From positions 1 through 64,000 of the forward strand of contig NZ_CALPCV010000004.1 of NCBI RefSeq assembly GCF_943193095.1: DNA of 64,000 nucleotides, read 5' to 3'. The first letter of the stretch is position 1, and each line of letters starts with the position of its first letter. The stretch comes from Parasutterella muris. Its GTDB lineage: Bacteria; Pseudomonadota; Gammaproteobacteria; Burkholderiales; Burkholderiaceae_F. Positions 59,771 to 64,000 of the stretch are shown here, one piece after another. The notes under the pieces are model-generated. The model made no database searches, was not told the DNA's origin, and was given only the letters and a program-made list of their open reading frames with translations. A program made the translations under genes and the position numbers.

Positions 59771-61165
59771 ATGAATGCGAGAGAAGAGACGCCTCAGGTG
59801 AAACAGAAAACCGTCATCGATTTTCGTAAACCTTTCAACGCGCCGCAGGAACAGCCTTGGTTTGCCCGCGTTACCGACAACCCGATAACGGACGCTTTCC
59901 CGGAATCTATTGATATCCATCCCGGACTCGACGCTTCACCGGTTTTACCGACGGAACTTCCTTCCGTTCTCAACAGACTGACCGAGCAGCCGAGAAAACG
60001 CAGAACCGTTGCCTATATCAATGTGCCTTACTGCGAAACACGCTGCCTGTACTGCCTTTTCTATATCAAGCCTTACCGCACGAAAGAGGAAAGCGCGGCA
60101 TACGCGGACACCTTAATTAAAGAGATGCAGCTCTGGGCGGATAAACCCGTTCAGAATAAAGAACCGGTGCACGCCGTCTACTTCGGAGGCGGTACGCCGA
60201 CCGCGCTCGAAGCATCTGATATTCGACGCGTGCTTGAAGCCGTCAGAAAGTACCTGCCGCTCGCAAACGATTGCGAAATCACCTACGAAGGCAGATTGTC
60301 CGGATTCGGTGACGACAAGATGGAAGCTGCGATCGAAGGCGGCGCAAACCGCTTCTCGCTCGGCGTGCAGACGTTTGATACCAAAGTGCGTCAGGCGGTC
60401 GGTCGCCGCTCTTCTAAAGAAGAACTCATCCGAAGGCTTACACGCCTGATGAGCTATAGCCAGGCCGCTGTCGTGATCGACCTGATATACGGCTTCCCGT
60501 ATCAAACATTGGAAACCTGGCTTGAAGATCTTCAGATTTCTAAAGATCTGGGTCTGGACGGAGTTGACTGCTATCAGCTCCGAGTCTTTGAGCGTTCTCC
60601 TCTCCACAAATACATCGCCAACGGCAAACTGCCCGCGGGGCCCGATCACGCGATGCGCGCGCGTATGTTCCGTGAGGCGGTCTTTCAGATGCGTGAAGCC
60701 GGATGGAGCCGCCTTTCAATCAGTCACTGGGCATCCAATACACGCGAAAGAAATTTCTATAACTATTACGCTAAAACTCGTACCGACTGTCTCGCTTATG
60801 GCCCTGGGGCGGGTGGAGTGATCGACGGATTCAGTTACATGCAGCATCGCGCGCCTGATGCATGGATAAAGAGCGTCGAAGAGGGCGTAAAGCCGATCGC
60901 GATGATGATGCGGCCCTCCAAAAACTGGGAACTGGGTCGAGCGGTTGCCGAGCAGATGGAGCTGAATTACTTCAACCCCTCTGCGCTTGCAAAAGAATTC
61001 TCCCCGCAGCTTAGCAAAGCTTTCGAACCGATCACAGAAAATTGGACGGAAGCCGGACTGCTGCTGCCGTTTTCTGAAAGATACGAACTGACCGTGGCCG
61101 GTCAGTTCTGGCAGGGACGGATGACGCAGCACATTCTCAACCATATTAAAAATACCAACTTATGA
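59771..61165 (+). CDS. hutW: Anaerobic haem-degradation radical-SAM methyltransferase (HutW/ChuW)
   Basis: A 464-residue radical-SAM enzyme. The cluster motif is CETRCLYC (about residue 83), followed by YFGGGTPTALEASDI, EITYEGRLSGFGDDKMEA, RFSLGVQTFD, GVDCYQLRVFERSPL and a C-terminal HemN-like winged-helix part. In the best-studied relatives the enzyme releases haem iron without oxygen. The ATG has a poor ribosome-binding site. The stop overlaps the TonB-receptor ATG (ATGA). Operon position with an outer-membrane receptor and an ECF component, behind a Fur box, supports a haem-uptake role. Confidence 0.9.
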   Translation: MNAREETPQVKQKTVIDFRKPFNAPQEQPWFARVTDNPITDAFPESIDIHPGLDASPVLPTELPSVLNRLTEQPRKRRTVAYINVPYCETRCLYCLFYIKPYRTKEESAAYADTLIKEMQLWADKPVQNKEPVHAVYFGGGTPTALEASDIRRVLEAVRKYLPLANDCEITYEGRLSGFGDDKMEAAIEGGANRFSLGVQTFDTKVRQAVGRRSSKEELIRRLTRLMSYSQAAVVIDLIYGFPYQTLETWLEDLQISKDLGLDGVDCYQLRVFERSPLHKYIANGKLPAGPDHAMRARMFREAVFQMREAGWSRLSISHWASNTRERNFYNYYAKTRTDCLAYGPGAGGVIDGFSYMQHRAPDAWIKSVEEGVKPIAMMMRPSKNWELGRAVAEQMELNYFNPSALAKEFSPQLSKAFEPITENWTEAGLLLPFSERYELTVAGQFWQGRMTQHILNHIKNTNL

Positions 61166-63300
61166 CCTCTAAAATCCAAACTTTTAAATATTCAGCGGCA
61201 GCAGCGGCGCTGATTGCAGCATTTTCCTCGCAGGCCCAGGAAGTTCAGAAAGCGGTCGAAGTGACCGTAACCGCCGGACGCATAGAGCAGCAGCTCCTAG
61301 ATGTGCCGATGAGCGTATCGGTGCTCACGCAGGAGGAAATTCGCAATTCTTCTGCGAGAAATATCGGGGAGCTCCTTTCCGATGTTCCCGGTGTTGAAGT
61401 AACCGGCGACGGCTCTCAGGGTTTAAAGCGCGTTCAGATCCGAGGTGAAGACGCGTTTCGAAGCCTAATCCTTATTGACGGACAGCGTGTCTCGGAACAT
61501 AAGTCGATGTCCGGCCCGGCGCTTTTAATTGATCCTTCATCGGTTGAACGCATCGAAGTCATCAAGGGGCCGGCCTCCGTGCTCTATGGCTCAGATGCTA
61601 TTGGCGGGGTGATTAATATCATCACAAAGAAGGGAGGTAAAAAGCCCTTTGAAGCAGAAGCTTCTGTCGGCTGGAATGGCGCAGGCCATGGCTGGGAAGA
61701 GTCAATTTCTTTCGGCGGAGACTATAAAGGTCTTAAGTACCGACTGAATGCCGGCTATCAGAGCCACGGCGATATCAAGACGCCGCTTGGATACCAGAAC
61801 GGAACGGATTTTCGTCAGAAAAACTTAGGTGCTTTCCTGAACTACGACTTTAATGAGCATTTTACTGTCGGCATGAGTGCTGATACCTTTGACTCCGATA
61901 TTAATTCTTCCAGCTGGGACTATGAGCAGGATCCGGATAATGAATTCTTCGTCCGTATTCCTAAGTGGAAACGCGATAAAGTCGCACTCTTTGCCGAAGG
62001 TAAGAATCTGACAAGCTATCTTACTAGGGTTCGTTGGGACGGCTTTTGGCAGAATAACCACAAGCAAATGCGCAATTACGTTGGAGCCTCGGTTAACACG
62101 CCGGCGTACAACATGAATGTCGTGACCGACTCTGTAGCAAATAACAAGATCCGTACGTTCGGAACGAGTCTGCAGGCGGATTGGCAGCTCGGTGACAGCA
62201 ATACGCTCATCACCGGCTACGAATTTACTCAGGACTCGTTAAAGGCTTCAACGGATGCCGCCTTCACCCAGAAAATGAAGATGGGTCCCATGACAATGCT
62301 GGACACAGACTACGTCACCAACCGTTATGTAGAAGGCAAGGAAATTACTAACGCCGTGTTCGCCGCCATGGAAACCGAGTTACCCATGGATTTCACAATG
62401 AACTACGGTGTGCGCTACACATTCGTGAATTCTAAACTGACCAATGCAAGCGCTCTGCGCAACGGACACAGAACGACACCCGCGGGAACAACTAATTACG
62501 TGAATACCCCCGTGGATGATGCGGGCTCGGTCGGCAGCAACAATGAAAGCCGCCCGGTCTTCAATTTAGGCTTTATCTGGAAAGGAATTGAAGATACGTC
62601 GATTCGCGCTCAGTGGTCTCAGGGCTTCCGTGTCCCGAATCTGCAGGAGAAATTCCTGATTAACAGTATGGGCGGCGGAACGGTCTACGGCAACCCTAAT
62701 CTGAAGCCGGAGAAATCCAACAATTTCGAAATCGGTGTCCGCTACAGCGGCACTTATGTCGATGCCGACTTCGCAGTTTTCTATAACCTTGCGGACGACT
62801 ACATCTCGACAGAAATCCTCAGCGGCTCAGGCTCTGACGTCTATCGCTATGTGAATGCCGATAAGGCAAAGACATTCGGTGCGGAACTTTCTCTGAACTT
62901 CAAAGTGAACGAGTACATCAATCCGTATGCGTTCTTCTCTGTGATCAGAAGAAAAACCGAATGGGCAAACGGCGTTTTCACTTATGATTCCGGCACACCG
63001 GCCTTTACCGCGCGCTACGGTCTGAGAACCGATGTTCCGCTCTTTAACGGCCGCTGGACTACAGACACTTATCTGAGAAGTGCGACCGCCAAGAAGACTT
63101 ACTCGGTTTCTAGCGATGAGACAACGCGTATCGCGGGCTACACAACCTTTAACTTCGCGACCGCCTATCACTTCGGACCAAAGAAGGCCTACAGCGCTAA
63201 CTTTGAAGTGCTGAATATCACCAATCAGCTCTACGGCTATGAGACTTCCATTTACGAGCCCGGCCGCCGAGTGAACTTCAAACTCAGCGCTAAGTATTAA
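61162..63300 (+). CDS. TonB-dependent outer-membrane receptor, probably for haem
   Basis: A 712-residue outer-membrane protein. A Sec signal ends at about residue 26 (SSQAQ), then a TonB-box-like VEVTVTAG, a plug domain (NIGELLSDVPGVEVTG; ERIEVIKGPASVLYGSDAIG) and a 22-strand barrel to the C-terminus (INITNQLYGYE...FKLSAKY). The C-terminal residue is Tyr rather than the common Phe. A region of the barrel (WSQGFRVPNLQEKF) matches the receptor family. Haem specificity is inferred from the linked hutW and Fur control; no haem-binding FRAP/NPNL pair is certain. Confidence 0.93.
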   Translation: MTSKIQTFKYSAAAAALIAAFSSQAQEVQKAVEVTVTAGRIEQQLLDVPMSVSVLTQEEIRNSSARNIGELLSDVPGVEVTGDGSQGLKRVQIRGEDAFRSLILIDGQRVSEHKSMSGPALLIDPSSVERIEVIKGPASVLYGSDAIGGVINIITKKGGKKPFEAEASVGWNGAGHGWEESISFGGDYKGLKYRLNAGYQSHGDIKTPLGYQNGTDFRQKNLGAFLNYDFNEHFTVGMSADTFDSDINSSSWDYEQDPDNEFFVRIPKWKRDKVALFAEGKNLTSYLTRVRWDGFWQNNHKQMRNYVGASVNTPAYNMNVVTDSVANNKIRTFGTSLQADWQLGDSNTLITGYEFTQDSLKASTDAAFTQKMKMGPMTMLDTDYVTNRYVEGKEITNAVFAAMETELPMDFTMNYGVRYTFVNSKLTNASALRNGHRTTPAGTTNYVNTPVDDAGSVGSNNESRPVFNLGFIWKGIEDTSIRAQWSQGFRVPNLQEKFLINSMGGGTVYGNPNLKPEKSNNFEIGVRYSGTYVDADFAVFYNLADDYISTEILSGSGSDVYRYVNADKAKTFGAELSLNFKVNEYINPYAFFSVIRRKTEWANGVFTYDSGTPAFTARYGLRTDVPLFNGRWTTDTYLRSATAKKTYSVSSDETTRIAGYTTFNFATAYHFGPKKAYSANFEVLNITNQLYGYETSIYEPGRRVNFKLSAKY

Positions 63301-63328
63301 CCTGAACCGGATTCATCCTGTAACTGAC

Positions 63329-63913
63329 ATGACTGATGAAATGACGTTAAACGCCGCGGCAGTCGGCCGTAAACAAAGGTTCTCCGACCGCTGGTCCGCT
63401 AAAGATCTGGTCGTTATCGGAATCTTTGCGGCTGCCGCCAAAATTTCTACTGTTTTAATCGCCATGGTGGGAGGAGGGATGAATCCTGTTTCGCTTCTGC
63501 TTAAAAACATGGTGTTCACGACACTCTTGGTCGTGATGCTCTTCAAAGTGAAACAGAGCGGAACTTTGACGCTCTTTGTGATCGTGAGCACACTCGTGAA
63601 TTTCCTTCTTCTCGGAGGAAACATTACGCTTATCGTCCCGATGCTTTTTGCGGCGCTTCTCAGCGAACTCCTTATGGCCTCGGTACGTAAAGCAGGACTG
63701 CCGGGCAGTGTTTACTGGGGCGTCGGCTGCTTTGATCTGATCTGCAAATTCGGCTCTCTCGGCATTTCATACCTGATGATGCGCGAGTCGCCCGCGCTGA
63801 TGGCTGTGGTGATCCCGATTGTGATCATCGGCTATGTCGGCTCACTGATCGGTCTTTGGACCGGCTATCGTTCAACTAAGGAATTAAGACATGCGGGCAT
63901 CATTTGCTTCTAA
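63329..63913 (+). CDS. MptD-family ECF transporter substrate-binding (S) component
   Basis: A 194-residue membrane protein with five or six helices after a polar N-terminus (SDRWSAKDLVVIGIFAAAAK). GGGMNPVSLLLKNMVFTTLL and the general layout match the MptD family of putative ECF-transporter S components. It follows the TonB receptor by 28 bases and overlaps the EcfT-like gene at 63891 by 23 bases. In this operon it would bring the receptor's cargo across the inner membrane. The cargo (haem or a tetrapyrrole) is inferred from context. Confidence 0.78.
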   Translation: MTDEMTLNAAAVGRKQRFSDRWSAKDLVVIGIFAAAAKISTVLIAMVGGGMNPVSLLLKNMVFTTLLVVMLFKVKQSGTLTLFVIVSTLVNFLLLGGNITLIVPMLFAALLSELLMASVRKAGLPGSVYWGVGCFDLICKFGSLGISYLMMRESPALMAVVIPIVIIGYVGSLIGLWTGYRSTKELRHAGIICF

Positions 63914-64000
63914 CCCGACATCTCCGCTCAATCGGATAGACGTGCGCGTCAAAATGCTGATCGCGGCCGCTGCCTCGATTATGACGGTGGCGATTTCTTC
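63891..64000 (+). CDS. ECF transporter T component, 5' end only
   Basis: An open frame of 36 codons from the ATG at 63891 to the window edge. NPLNRIDVRVKMLIA-like wording (here SPLNRIDVRVKMLIAAAASI) is the conserved start of EcfT/CbiQ transmembrane components. It overlaps the S component by 23 bases. An ATPase gene is expected beyond 64000. Confidence 0.7.
   Translation, partial: MRASFASNPTSPLNRIDVRVKMLIAAAASIMTVAIS

Noticed and set aside
63301..63328. Terminator between the TonB receptor and the S component
   Set aside because: The 28-base gap has no hairpin or T-run; the genes are probably co-transcribed.

Overview
The window reads as one chromosomal stretch of a gut-type betaproteobacterium, most likely Burkholderiales/Sutterellaceae (Sutterella or Parasutterella-like). 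This is inferred from gene order and protein families; no search was run. The support is a leuS-lptE-holA-proA block, a polA neighbourhood with thrB, a DUF2782-like protein and a BPSS1780-type membrane protein, and a short betaproteobacterial H-NS-like protein. An anaerobic lifestyle is suggested by an [FeFe]-hydrogenase, two anaerobic haem-degrading radical-SAM proteins, a formate/nitrite channel and an EFR1-type ferredoxin. Coding DNA looks about 50% GC by eye, with clear AT-rich exceptions.

Layout. 1-618: the leader-distal end of a type I-E CRISPR array; its cas genes would lie off the left edge. 0.9-9 kb (minus strand): M20 amidohydrolase, rlmL, proA, holA, lptE, leuS. 9.1-16 kb: uvrD, a very AT-rich non-coding block of about 0.8 kb, a Fic-fold protein with a lost catalytic motif, a second M20 amidohydrolase and an H-NS-like protein. 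16-25.7 kb: polA, META-domain protein, EFR1 ferredoxin, BPSS1780 protein, thrB, DUF2782-like protein, FNT channel, patatin. 26-29.8 kb: a two-gene [FeFe]-hydrogenase operon. 30-33 kb: unknown genes, including a 48-codon hydrophobic peptide gene absent from ordinary ORF lists. 33.3-37 kb: a secreted M20 peptidase followed by a free-standing secreted M20 lid-like domain, queC and a broken EamA transporter. 37.4-42.4 kb: FGGY kinase, a Firmicutes-style YolD/Y-family polymerase pair, LysE exporter, a small DUF6582-like protein and a NUDIX hydrolase.

42.4-52.2 kb is an accessory, defence-like region of lower GC. It holds a PLD-helicase-DUF3427 protein, a frameshifted HNH endonuclease, a flavodoxin-fold oxidoreductase, a C45 acyltransferase-like protein, an iron-regulated HMA mini-protein, a holin-like protein, a Panacea antitoxin with an unknown partner, and an unknown two-gene coiled-coil operon. 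53-57.4 kb: UPF0597 cysteine desulfidase, a frameshifted N-formylglutamate amidohydrolase and an ABC-2 exporter. 57.5-64 kb: an iron/haem locus with two divergent HutW-like genes around Fur-like sites, a TonB-dependent receptor, an MptD-type ECF S component and the start of an EcfT gene.

Most distinctive are the [FeFe]-hydrogenase with a NuoF-iron-sulfur/GltD fusion partner lacking the FMN domain, the stand-alone secreted M20 lid, the pseudo-Fic protein beside an AT-rich block, the structured small-peptide gene, the Panacea pair with an unrecognised toxin, and the haem locus pairing an outer-membrane receptor with an ECF-type importer.
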